From Diaphorobacter ruginosibacter (GTDB lineage: Bacteria > Pseudomonadota > Gammaproteobacteria > Burkholderiales > Burkholderiaceae_C): a DNA stretch of 64,000 nucleotides. Shown one piece after another: positions 10,032-19,300 of the stretch. The notes beneath the pieces are model-generated. The model searched no databases. It was not told the origin of the DNA and saw only the letters and a list, made by a program, of their open reading frames with translations. Location of the stretch: positions 1,488,001-1,552,000 of the forward strand of contig NZ_CP060714.1 in assembly GCF_014395975.1 (NCBI RefSeq). Reading direction: 5' to 3'. A program made the translations under genes and the position numbers. The first letter of the stretch is position 1, and each line of letters starts with the position of its first letter.

Positions 10032-10967
10032 TCAGTCCTTGCTGTCCTGGCCTTCTGCAGAGCCTTCCGGTGCCTGCGCGTCGGCATCTTCCACCGGTGC
10101 GTCGGCATTGTCGGCATCGATGCCGGCCTGGCGCAGCGCAGCCTTCTCGCCGGCGGGTGCGAACTTGCTGTACTTGCTGATGATGGAGACCATCTGGCCA
10201 TAGATGCGCGGGTTGCCGGCGAGGCACTCGCGCTGCTCGAGGAAGTCGGCTTCGCCCGTGAAGTTGCCGACCAGGCCGCCGGCCTCGGTCACCAGCAGCG
10301 AGCCTGCAGCCACGTCCCAGATCGACAGGCCGGTCTCGAAGAACGCGTCGGTGTAGCCCGCAGCCACGTAGGCCAGATCCAGTGCGGCGGCGCCGGGGCG
10401 GCGCAGGCCTGCACAGCGCTGCATCACGTCGCCCATCAGGCTCAGGTAGTTCTGGAAGTTGTCGCCCGGACGGAAGGGGAAGCCGGTGGAGATCAGGCAT
10501 TCCGGCATGCGGGTGCGCTTGCTCACGCGGATGCGGCGCTCGTTGAGGAACGCTCCGCGGCCCTTGGTGGCGGTGAACAGGTCGTTGCGCGTGGGATCGT
10601 AGACCACGGCCTGCTCGATCTTGCCGCGCACGGCAAGGGCGATGCTCACGCAGTAGACCGGGAAACCATGGATGAAGTTGGTGGTGCCGTCGAGCGGATC
10701 GATGATCCAGACGAACTCGGAAGTCTTGGAGCCATACTCATTGCCCGATTCCTCGGCCAGGATGCCGTGCTGAGGGTAGGCGGTGAGAAGGGTTTCGATG
10801 ATGGCGCGCTCGCTCGCCACGTCGACCTCGGTCACAAAATCATTGAGCTGCTTCTGCGATACACGCACTGCCTCGACGTCGAGGGCGGCTCGGTTGATGA
10901 TGGCGCCAGCGGCGCGCGCAGCCTTGATGGCCACGTTAAGCATGGGGTGCAGGTTGGAGGACGACAT
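10032..10967 (-). CDS. suhB: Inositol-1-monophosphatase family protein SuhB
   Basis: Start chosen at the ATG at 10967 (MSSSNLHPMLNVAIKAAR), which aligns with the family; a longer frame to 11150 adds Arg/Pro-rich sequence unlike it. The 311-residue protein has the Mg-binding phosphatase motifs AEES (71-74), IDPLDGTTNF (89-98) and SIWDVAAG (215-222). SuhB hydrolyses inositol phosphates and in Proteobacteria also works in rRNA antitermination with NusA. An Ala/Asp/Glu-rich tail of about 30 residues (281-311) extends past the core. It is divergent from trmJ and has its own terminator. Confidence 0.92.
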   Translation of the reverse strand: MSSSNLHPMLNVAIKAARAAGAIINRAALDVEAVRVSQKQLNDFVTEVDVASERAIIETLLTAYPQHGILAEESGNEYGSKTSEFVWIIDPLDGTTNFIHGFPVYCVSIALAVRGKIEQAVVYDPTRNDLFTATKGRGAFLNERRIRVSKRTRMPECLISTGFPFRPGDNFQNYLSLMGDVMQRCAGLRRPGAAALDLAYVAAGYTDAFFETGLSIWDVAAGSLLVTEAGGLVGNFTGEADFLEQRECLAGNPRIYGQMVSIISKYSKFAPAGEKAALRQAGIDADNADAPVEDADAQAPEGSAEGQDSKD

Positions 10968-11299
10968 GGATTGTGATGAGGAGCGGTCCGGCCTGTTGCG
11001 GCCGTGTAGCGCCCGGCGATGCGGACGCGCGAAAGGAGCCATTCTACAGCGGGTCGGCCGAGGATGTGCAAGGGGAGGGGCAAGTGGGCACGCCGCGAGC
11101 TTGGTTATTGGCTGTCGCTTCGAGGCGGCCTGCGGAGGTAGGGGGAGCATGAGGGAACCTGGCGTGGGCCGGTTTTGCTGCGATGCGGTAAAGCGGCGAC
11201 AATGGAGGGTTCCGCATTGCGGACCGCTTGCTCCGGCTTTTTGAATGAATGTTGGAAAGAGCGCCCGAAGGAATGCCCCAAAACGCCCGAGCGAATGCC
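10968..11299. promoter_or_regulatory. 332-base divergent region between suhB and trmJ
   Basis: No supported gene is present. It should contain the suhB promoter (minus) and the trmJ promoter (plus). Near 11200 the sequence GACAATGG could be a -10-like element for trmJ, but no confident -35 is seen. Confidence 0.45.
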
Positions 11300-12082
11300 A
11301 TGAAGACCCGTTTCATCCTGATCAACACCAGCCACGCAGGCAATGTAGGCGCGGCAGCGCGCGCGCTCAAGACGATGGGTTTCGACGACATGGTACTGGT
11401 GGCTCCACGCTGGCCCAATGTGCTGCGCAAGGAGGAGACCATCCAGCGCGCGAGTGGAGCGCTCGACGTGCTGGAGAAATGCCGCATCGTCGAAACGCTC
11501 GACGAAGCGCTTGAGGGCATGAGCCATCTCTGTGCCACCGCCATGACGCCGCGGGACTTCGGTCCGCCAACGCGCACGCCACGTGAGCATTTCGAGCTGC
11601 TGATGACCGGACGGCTTGACGCGGTGGAGGCGGCAGGTGCTGCGGCGGACGCGAGCGCCGGTGGCCCCAACGAGAGCGGGGTGGGCTTCCTGTTTGGCTG
11701 CGAGCGCTTCGGCATGTCCAACGAGGACGTCTACCGCTGCAACGTGGCGTTGTCGATTCCCACCAATCCGAAATTCGGTTCGCTCAACCTGGCGTCGGCC
11801 ATCCAGGTGGTGGCCTATGACTGGCGGCAGGCGCTTGGCGGCTTCGACGTGCAGGAGGCGACGCCGCCCATCGACCGTGCGGATGCCGCGCAGGTCGCCG
11901 GCATGTTGCAGCACTGGGAGCAGGCGCTTGCTGACATCGGCTTTCTCGATCCGGCGGCGCCCAAGAAGCTCATGCCCCGCCTTAACCAGATGTTCAACCG
12001 CGCGCAACTGACGCAGGAGGAAATCCACATCCTCCGCGGTGTTGCCAAGGCGATGATCCAGTCGGCGAAGACAAACCGCTAG
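11300..12082 (+). CDS. trmJ: tRNA (cytidine/uridine-2'-O-)-methyltransferase TrmJ
   Basis: Start chosen at the ATG at 11300, where the SPOUT domain begins (MKTRFILINTSHAGNVGAAA); 17 upstream in-frame codons do not fit the family. The 260-residue product has the knotted SpoU/TrmJ motifs: INTSHAGNVGAAARA at the start, LFGCERFGMSNEDV in the middle and LSIPTNPKFGSLNLASA as the SAM-binding knot. TrmJ methylates the ribose at position 32 of several tRNAs. The C-terminal helical region (about 180-260) is the family's dimerisation domain. It is 38 bases upstream of cysE. Confidence 0.93.
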   Translation: MKTRFILINTSHAGNVGAAARALKTMGFDDMVLVAPRWPNVLRKEETIQRASGALDVLEKCRIVETLDEALEGMSHLCATAMTPRDFGPPTRTPREHFELLMTGRLDAVEAAGAAADASAGGPNESGVGFLFGCERFGMSNEDVYRCNVALSIPTNPKFGSLNLASAIQVVAYDWRQALGGFDVQEATPPIDRADAAQVAGMLQHWEQALADIGFLDPAAPKKLMPRLNQMFNRAQLTQEEIHILRGVAKAMIQSAKTNR

Positions 12083-12120
12083 ACTGCAAATTCCTTTTTC
12101 TTCCAAAGATATTCTTTTTC

Positions 12121-12966
12121 ATGTTCGACCGCCTGCGATCCGATATCCAGTGCATTCTTGAGCGCGACCCGGCTGCCCGCAGCACCTGGGAAGTGATCAC
12201 GTGCTACCCCGGCCTGCATGCCATCTGGCTGCATCGTCCAGGGCACTGGTGTTGGAACCATGGCTTCAAGTGGCTTGGTCGCTTCATTTCCAACTTCTCG
12301 CGCTGGCTCACGGGCATCGAGATCCATCCCGGCGCCAAGATCGGCAACCGGGTTTTCTTCGATCATGCGATGGGCGTCGTCGTGGGCGAGACGGCGGAGA
12401 TCGGCGATGGCTGCACGATCTACCAGGGCGTGACGCTGGGCGGAACGTCGCTGTACAAGGGCGAGAAGCGCCACCCGACGCTGGGCCGTGACGTAGTGGT
12501 GAGTGCGGGTGCCAAGGTGCTCGGCGGCTTCGAGGTGGGCGACGGCGCGAAGATCGGCAGCAATGCGGTGGTCATCAAGCCCGTGCCCGCCGGTGCGACC
12601 GCGGTGGGCATTCCGGCGCGGATCATCCCGTCCAAGGCCGGGCAGAGCGCGGACGTGACCGATGCCCCCATGCCCGAGCCACTGGCGCCAAGGCCTGGTG
12701 CGGGCGCCGCGCCTGCGACTCCGGCCAGTCCGGCACCGTTCTCGGCCTACGGCATCGAGCAGCAGCAGGACGATCCGCTGTCCCAGGCCATGCGCAGCCT
12801 CATCGAGCACACGGCCGCCCAGGAGCGCCAGATCGCGCTGCTGTGGCAGAGCATCGAGAAATTGAGCACGGCGGCGCCCAAGGAAGTGGGCGACTGCGTG
12901 CCATGCGACGCGGCCAAGCGCGAGAATTTCGCGGCCGAGAAGCTCAACGACCTCGTGGGCAAGTAA
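12121..12966 (+). CDS. cysE: Serine O-acetyltransferase CysE (short form with C-terminal extension)
   Basis: The 281-residue protein makes O-acetylserine from serine and acetyl-CoA for cysteine synthesis. Residues 1-180 match the short CysE type: helical N-terminus, then a left-handed beta-helix with HPGAKIG, DHAMGVVVGETAEIGDG and GAKIGSNAVVIKPVPAGATA. It lacks the longer N-terminal helical domain of the enterobacterial enzyme. After the catalytic core come a Pro/Ala linker (about 185-215) and a helical, Gln-rich tail with a CVPC pair (Cys259, Cys262), ending LVGK. The usual C-terminal Ile that docks into CysK is not there. A terminator follows. Confidence 0.93.
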   Translation: MFDRLRSDIQCILERDPAARSTWEVITCYPGLHAIWLHRPGHWCWNHGFKWLGRFISNFSRWLTGIEIHPGAKIGNRVFFDHAMGVVVGETAEIGDGCTIYQGVTLGGTSLYKGEKRHPTLGRDVVVSAGAKVLGGFEVGDGAKIGSNAVVIKPVPAGATAVGIPARIIPSKAGQSADVTDAPMPEPLAPRPGAGAAPATPASPAPFSAYGIEQQQDDPLSQAMRSLIEHTAAQERQIALLWQSIEKLSTAAPKEVGDCVPCDAAKRENFAAEKLNDLVGK

Positions 12967-12999
12967 AGGGGCGGGCCCTGTCAGGAAGGCAAATGAAAA

Positions 13000-13027
13000 G
13001 AGCGGGCTCCGGGCCCGCTCTTTTTTT
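13000..13027. terminator. Bidirectional intrinsic terminator after cysE
   Basis: GAGCGGGC (13000-13007) pairs with GCCCGCTC (13013-13020), followed by T8. On the other strand the stem is followed by TTTTCATTT, so it can also end the convergent propeller gene. Confidence 0.88.
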
Positions 13028-13060
13028 ACCTGTGCCGCAGCGCAGGAGCGCATGTGGCGA

Positions 13061-14011
13061 TCAGTCGATCGGCACGATGCGCACGCTGGCCTGGCTGTTG
13101 GCATCCGCCGCGGCCACGGCGACGAACAGGCGGCGGTGGTTCTCGTCATAGGCCACGCCCTTGATCTTGGGCCAGCCGCTGGCGACCACGCTGGTCTCTC
13201 CCTTGGGGCTGATGCGGAACAGCTTGCCGCCCGAGCCGCCGAAGAACAGCGTGCCATCGGATGCGGCCGTCATCAGGTCGATGCCGTCCAGCGTGGTGAA
13301 TGTCGCGATCTGCTTGCCATCGGCCAGCGTCAGTGCCTGGGCGCGGGCCTTGGCCAGAGAGAACGACAGCACGTTGCCCGTGTTCTGATCGCTCACGTAG
13401 ATGGCATCGCCCACCACGGCGAGGCCGACGGGCTTGCCCAGGCCCGTGATCAACTCGCGCTCGCTGGCCGACGTGCCGCTCGTCCTGAGCTCGCTCACTG
13501 CGCCCGAGCCGCCCTTGATGAACCAGCCATCCAGCAGGGAGCCGTCCGGCGTGGTGGTGATGCCGATGCGACGACGCAGGGCGTCGGTGCCGCCCAGGTT
13601 GTAGGCGTTGCCGGTCCTGGGCACCGCCACCACTGCGCCGTCCGTGCCGAAACCGAAGCGTGTGACGTAGAGGGTACCGTCGGAGGTGCGTGTGAGCTGG
13701 CCGAGCGTTGCGCCGCTGGCAGGGGCCTTGGGCAGGGCAGCATAGGTCGAGAACTGTGTTCCGCCGTCCCACATGCGGATGCTGTTGGCGGTGTCGTCGG
13801 TCAGGAACAGGCGATTCTCGGTGCGGTCCCAGTACAGGCCGTTGAGGCCGGCTGCGACGGACAGCGTGGTCGGGCCGCGGTCCACGTCGTCGCCACTGCC
13901 GCCTCCGCAGGCCGACAGGGTCACCGCCGTCGACACCATGCCGATCAACAGCGCACGGCGTAATCCCGATGTCCAGCGCGAGCCGCTCAGGGCGGCAGAA
14001 ATGAATTTCAT
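13061..14011 (-). CDS. Beta-propeller-like periplasmic lipoprotein
   Basis: Start at the ATG at 14011, preceded by GAGGAGACC; far longer upstream readings are antisense to the di-heme gene. The 316-residue protein has an Arg-containing signal peptide and a lipobox LSAC (Cys35), then GGGSG. The mature part is a chain of NHL/SMP-30-like propeller strands: NGLYWDRTENRLFLTDD, GTLYVTRFGFGTDG, PVGLAVVGDAIYVSDQNTG and KGVAYDENHRRLFVAVA. No catalytic residues of gluconolactonases can be assigned, so the function is unknown. It is divergent from the di-heme lipoprotein across 75 bases and may be its partner. Confidence 0.8.
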   Translation of the reverse strand: MKFISAALSGSRWTSGLRRALLIGMVSTAVTLSACGGGSGDDVDRGPTTLSVAAGLNGLYWDRTENRLFLTDDTANSIRMWDGGTQFSTYAALPKAPASGATLGQLTRTSDGTLYVTRFGFGTDGAVVAVPRTGNAYNLGGTDALRRRIGITTTPDGSLLDGWFIKGGSGAVSELRTSGTSASERELITGLGKPVGLAVVGDAIYVSDQNTGNVLSFSLAKARAQALTLADGKQIATFTTLDGIDLMTAASDGTLFFGGSGGKLFRISPKGETSVVASGWPKIKGVAYDENHRRLFVAVAAADANSQASVRIVPID

Positions 14012-14086
14012 GGTCTCCTCGAATCCCGAATGTGAATGATGGATGAAAGCGCTATTATATTTTGGAATAACGATTGATCGACCCAC
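14012..14086. promoter_or_regulatory. Divergent promoter region of the propeller and di-heme lipoprotein genes
   Basis: This 75-base AT-rich stretch (for example GCTATTATATTTTGG near 14050) stands out from the GC-rich surroundings. It must contain both start regions, which suggests shared control of the two lipoproteins. Confidence 0.55.
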
Positions 14087-15295
14087 ATGACGGAAAACGA
14101 ACAACCCAAGACAAAAGGCCGCCTCTTCCACCGACCGCTGGCCTTCCTGTGCGCGGCCCTGGCGCTGCAGGCCTGTGGCGGGGGCAGCGGATCTTCCGCG
14201 TCCAAGGCCCCTTCCGGGGAGACGCCGCCCGGGGGCGTCGCATGGCAGTGGAACCTGCCAGCCGGCTTCACTCCGCCGCCGGTGCCCAAGGACAACCCGA
14301 TGAGCGTGGCCAAGGTCGAGTTGGGCCGCGCGCTGTTCCATGACGTGCGCCTGTCGGGCAACGCCACGCAATCGTGCGCAAGCTGCCACACGCAGGAAAG
14401 TGCCTTCACCGACAATCGCTCGCTCTCGCGCGGCTCGACCGGGGAGGTGCACCCACGCAACGCGCAGCCCCTCGCGAACGTGGCGTGGAACACGACGCTC
14501 ACCTGGGCCAATCCGAACGAGCGCACGCTGGAACACCAGATGCTCACGCCGATCTTCGGCACCAACCCTGTCGAGCTGGGCGTGAACGAAGGCAACCGTG
14601 CCAGCGTGCTCGCCCGCTTCCAGTCGGACGCCGGCTATGCGCAGCGCTTCAAGGCGGCGTTTGCGGGCGAGGCCGACCCGGTGAACTGGGACAACATCGT
14701 CAAGGCCATTGCCGCTTTCGAGCGCAGCCTGGTTTCCGCAGACAGCCGTTACGACCGATCTGTGGCGGGCAAGGCCTCGCTGACCGCGCAGGAGACGCGC
14801 GGCATGAAACTGTTCTTCGGTGACCAGGCCAGGTGCTCGCAATGCCACGGCAGCCCGAACTTCAACGACCAGTTCAGCACGGCCGCCAGCCTGCAGGCCG
14901 ATCCGTCGTTCCACAACACGGGCCTGTTCAACATCGGGGGCACTGGTGCGTATCCCGAACCGAATCGGGGCGTGTTCGAGATCACGGGGCAGGCGCAGGA
15001 CATGGGCCGATTCCGCGCCGCGAGCCTGCGCAACATCGAACTCACGGCACCCTACATGCACGACGGGAGCATAGGCACGCTCGAGGCCGTGCTCGATTTC
15101 TATGCCGCGGGCGGGCGGGAGGTGGGCAACGGCCTGTATGCCGGTGACGGCAGGCTCAATCCCTACAAGGACGAACGTATCTCGCAGATCCGCCTCGATG
15201 CCACCGACAAGGCCGATCTCGTCGCCTTTCTCAAGACGCTGACAGATACCGCCTTCGTGACGAATCCGGCCTTCTCCGCGCCGGCAAGCCGTTGA
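14087..15295 (+). CDS. Di-heme MbnH/MauG-type cytochrome c peroxidase family lipoprotein
   Basis: The 402-residue protein has a signal sequence with lipobox LQAC (Cys30), then a GGGSG linker. Two c-type heme sites are visible: CASCH (97-101) and CSQCH (250-254); LTAPYMHDGS further on probably supplies a distal ligand. Length, SVAKVELGRALFHDVRLSG and the wide heme spacing fit the MbnH/MauG branch of bacterial di-heme peroxidases. This branch oxidises protein residues (MauG on methylamine dehydrogenase, MbnH on a Trp of MbnP) rather than only peroxide. No MbnP-like gene adjoins it; the divergent neighbour is a propeller lipoprotein. Confidence 0.87.
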   Translation: MTENEQPKTKGRLFHRPLAFLCAALALQACGGGSGSSASKAPSGETPPGGVAWQWNLPAGFTPPPVPKDNPMSVAKVELGRALFHDVRLSGNATQSCASCHTQESAFTDNRSLSRGSTGEVHPRNAQPLANVAWNTTLTWANPNERTLEHQMLTPIFGTNPVELGVNEGNRASVLARFQSDAGYAQRFKAAFAGEADPVNWDNIVKAIAAFERSLVSADSRYDRSVAGKASLTAQETRGMKLFFGDQARCSQCHGSPNFNDQFSTAASLQADPSFHNTGLFNIGGTGAYPEPNRGVFEITGQAQDMGRFRAASLRNIELTAPYMHDGSIGTLEAVLDFYAAGGREVGNGLYAGDGRLNPYKDERISQIRLDATDKADLVAFLKTLTDTAFVTNPAFSAPASR

Positions 15296-15521
15296 CTCGT
15301 CCGCACCCCATGCTGCACGCCATTGGCGGCGTATAGAACCCTGATGTGTCGGCCTGGGCTCTTCTGCACTGGAGCAAGGGCAGGCGATGGGTAGGCGTGG
15401 GAGTTGTCGCCATAGAGACATCCCAAATGCGCGGATGCAACGAAATTCGGTGCCGACAGAAATCAGGCGACACCGCTATTTTCCGGCGCGTGTCCGTATC
15501 CATTGCATAAGGAAGCAGTCC

Positions 15522-16190
15522 ATGAACGTCAGTCAGGCCATGAAGGAGCGCCGCTCGGTGCGCGCCTTCCAGTCCCGTATACCCTCCGCGGAGGATGTCC
15601 AGAAGCTCATCGCCGACGCGGCGCTGTCCGCGTCCGGCGGCAACCTGCAGCCCTGGCGCGTGACGGCGCTGGCGGGGGAGCCGCTTCGGGAACTGACCGA
15701 CGCCGTCGCCACGGCGCAGCCCGCCGACGACAGCGAAGTGCCGCACATGTCGTATCCGCCGAGCCTGTGGGATCCCTACCGCTCGCGCCGTTTCAAGAAC
15801 GGTGAGGACCTGTACAGGACCATCGACATTCCACGCGACAACAAAGCCGCTCGCCTGGAGCAACTGGCAAGGAACGGCCTGTTCTTCGGCGCCCCGGTGG
15901 GCGTGATCGTGCAGGTGGACGAACGCATGGGCTATGCGCAGTGGCTCGACCTGGGTATCTACCTGCAGTCGTTCATGCTGCTGGCGACGGAGCGCGGCAT
16001 GGCGACCTGCCCGCAAGGCTACTGGCGCCGCTTCCGCGACACGGTGGAGCAGGTGCTGCAGGTGCCGCAACCCTATCGCGTGGCCTACGGCGTTGCGCTG
16101 GGTTACGAGGACACGGAGGCTCCGATCAACACGCTGCGCGCCGACCGTGCGCCCTTCGAGGAATGGGCCGACCTGCGCGGCTTCGGCTGA
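15522..16190 (+). CDS. Nitroreductase family oxidoreductase (FMN)
   Basis: Start at the ATG at 15522 (MNVSQAMKERRSVRAFQSR), with AAGGAAG upstream; 45 earlier in-frame codons do not fit. The 222-residue product has nitroreductase features: the N-terminal FMN phosphate-binding RRSVRAF segment, SASGGNLQPWRVTAL, and a late GYEDTEAPINTLRA segment. Such enzymes use NAD(P)H to reduce nitro compounds, quinones or similar substrates. The substrate is not predictable. It stands between the di-heme lipoprotein and the glycerophosphodiesterase, all on the same strand, with gaps over 100 bases. Confidence 0.88.
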   Translation: MNVSQAMKERRSVRAFQSRIPSAEDVQKLIADAALSASGGNLQPWRVTALAGEPLRELTDAVATAQPADDSEVPHMSYPPSLWDPYRSRRFKNGEDLYRTIDIPRDNKAARLEQLARNGLFFGAPVGVIVQVDERMGYAQWLDLGIYLQSFMLLATERGMATCPQGYWRRFRDTVEQVLQVPQPYRVAYGVALGYEDTEAPINTLRADRAPFEEWADLRGFG

Positions 16191-16342
16191 GGCTGCGTGA
16201 AGCCCTGTTGGAAGCCATGTTGGAGGTGCGGCCGGTATTCCGATCCGTGGAAAGCGGACCTGTGACAGCCGTATTCATGAATTGATAACAACGTTGTCAC
16301 ACCCGGTTGAAAGACTCGCCCGTTTTCAACGAGGGCATAGAA

Positions 16343-19300
16343 ATGCGACAGACTACTCTGGCGGCAGCGATGGCAACGCTGCTCGCCTGTTCGATGGCAA
16401 GCACCCAGGCGGCAACCGAGATGGTGCCACTGAAGGCGGGCAGCCCCGCCAAGGCACGGATGGCGCTGGACGCCAGGCTGCTGAAGGCCGATGCGAATGG
16501 CAAGGTATATGCCAACGAAGTATTCAGCGACAAGTTGGCGACAGCGCTTCCGGCGGGCTGGCGCACTCCCGCCTGGAACAAGGGTACGGTCGGCATCGAC
16601 CCCGCCACCGGCAACCTGATCATCGACGGTACCAAGGATTCCACCAACATGACGGCGGTGATCCTGCCGGCGGAGCTCGAAAGCCTGTCGAACTACCGCG
16701 TGGACATGGATTTCACGATGGATGCCGTCAACAACGACGGCCGCTGGGCGAGCATCATGTACCGTACCTCGCCACAGGCGAACACGCCCAACTATGAGCC
16801 CTATCACCAGTTCGCGATCCGCCAGAACGCGATGCTGGCCAACGGGACCGAATTCGCCGTGCGCCGCAGCGGCGGGTGGCAGGTACCGGACAAGAAGGCA
16901 TTCACCGAGAAGATCGACAGCACCAGAACCTATACCGCCACGGTGATCGTGCATGGCGACCGCGTCCGCCAGTATCTCAATGGTGTCCTTCAGCAGGACA
17001 CCACCATCCATGCCGGCCTGGAGAAGGGCGGCGTCGGCATGCAGACCGCAGGTACCAGGATGCGCGTGAAGAGCTACAAGGTGACCGAGCAGCTCACACC
17101 GCTGCCCGAGCTCGACATGCCGGTGGCGGTGCAGGAAACGGGAACCGCCGCCTCGATGGCTCCGACCCTGGTGCGGTCGATGTCGACGCTTGCGTCCAGC
17201 GAGGGCGACGGCTCGAGCAACTCGCTGTTCACCCTGGACAGCGCGCTCAACCTCGCCAGCGCCGATGGCCGCAGCCTCGGCACGCTCAGGGACCTGTTCG
17301 CGCAGGCCAGGCGCGTGACCGTTCCCGTCGTGCGCATCCAGGACAAGGCGACCGTCGACGCCTTGCTCGCGTTCTCCAATGACGTGCATGCGCTCTCCGA
17401 CATCACCTTCCTGTCCAGCGACGTGCAGGTGCTGAGCTATGCGCGCAGGCAACTGCCCGGCATTCGCACCGCCGTCGATTTCTCCGCGGCGGGGCTCTCG
17501 GGCGGCAACGAGTCGCTGCTCAAGATCAGTGGAGACACGAACCGCGCGGGCGCGAAGATCGCACTGCTGCCGGCGCATCTGGTTCAGCGCGAATTCGTCG
17601 CGCATCTGCAGCGCCTGCTGGTCACCGTGTGGGCGCAGTCCGATGCGACGACCGCAGAGCAGGCGGCACAGGTGCTGACCACGGGCGTGAACGGCGTGGT
17701 GGCCAGCGACAGCACGGTGTTTGCGGACGTCATGCGCCGGTTGCCGGCCAATACCCTGCTGCGCAAGCCGCTGGTCGTCGGCCATCGCGGCATGCCGGCA
17801 GGCGGCGAAAACGACGAGAACACGCTCGAGGGAGCCAAGGCCGCCGTGGCCGCAGGCGCCGATGCCGTGGAAAACGACATCTACATCACCACCGACGGCC
17901 ATCTCGTCATCATGCATGACGAAACGGTCGACCGCACGATGACGGGCGGCACGGGCCGTATCGAGGCCATGACGCTTGCACAGGTGAAGGAACTGAGGTC
18001 CAAGACCAAGGGCTGGCAGGTGCCGACGATGCGCGAGTACTTCCGGGCATTCAAGGACAAGCCGATCACCCATTTCATCGAGATCAAGAGCGCGACGCCC
18101 GCCGTGGTGACGCAGCTGAAGAAGGAGATGGCCGAGGAGGACGTGGCCGACCAGTCGATCGCGATCTCGTTCCTGCCCGCGCAGATGAAGCTCAGCACCT
18201 CGGAGATCCCGGAGCTCGCGCTCGGCTTTCTCGGCGGTGCCGCCGGGTCGGGCAACGTGCTCAACGACGTGCGCACGATCCTCAACGACACGCAGGCCAA
18301 CAACTCCACGTTCAACCCTTCGTACGGCGGCCTTGCGCGCGCCACGATGGAGGCGGCCAAGCACCGCGGCACCACGTTCTGGCCATGGACGCTCAACAAT
18401 TCGAACGACTTCTACAAGTTCTACAGCTGGGGTACGAACGGCCTCACCACGGACTATGCCAAGTGGGCATCGGACTTTCCGGTGGAGATATCCCCTGCGG
18501 CGCTGCCCGGGAAGATTGCGCTGAACGAACCGACGTCGCTGAGCGTGAACCTGACCACGCAGGTCGGTGAGACGATCCAGGCCCGCGCCAACGAGCTTGT
18601 GCTGCTGGGCGGCACGGCCCAGGCCGAGGCTCCGAGCGATGGCGCGATCCGCTTCACCAGCGCGGGAACGGCCATCGTGCTGCCCGGCTACCGCTACAAG
18701 ATGGGCGACGGCACCCACAGCTATGTGATCGTCTCCAGGCCCGTCACACTGGTGGTGGGCGACGGCGAGGGCAACGTGCTGGGCAACGCCAACTCGGCCA
18801 GCGGCGGCAAGGTGGCATGCGGCAGCGCGGTGCCCGGACAGGCCAGCGCCTGCACCGTCACGGCGCAGCCGGGCTATGCCGTGACCGGCGCACTGCCTGC
18901 GGGCGATTGCCCGGCGGGCACGTGGAATGACGACCGCACGGTCTACACCACGGGCATCATCAGCGGCCGCTGCACGGTGAACTTCACCTTCGTGCCGCTG
19001 CCCGCCGAGGCCTCGCTGGCCGCCGTCGGCAAGAGCGGCGTCCTGCAGGCGACGGTGAGCGGCGGCGGCTCGGGGCTGTGGGCATTCGATGCGGGTGCTG
19101 CCCTGTCGGTGGCCGCTGCGACGGGCGCGCCCGATAACGTGAGCTTCCCGTTCGGCGTGACCAGCTTCACGGTGCGCGGTGGCGAGGCGGGCCGGCAGGC
19201 CGTGGTCGAGCTGACCTATCCCGAGGCACTGCCGGCGAATGCCAGGTACTACAAGTTCGGCAAGACCCGGAGCCATGCCCAGCCGCACTGGTACGAGTAT

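Noticed and set aside
13061..15421. 786-codon minus-strand reading that extends the propeller lipoprotein upstream
   Set aside because: The lipoprotein signal and ribosome site at 14011 define the start; the extra part is antisense to the di-heme gene.
16103..19288. Minus-strand open frame of 1061 codons
   Set aside because: It lies fully antisense to the phosphodiesterase gene, has Arg/His/Gly-rich composition without domain motifs, and is a GC-rich shadow frame.
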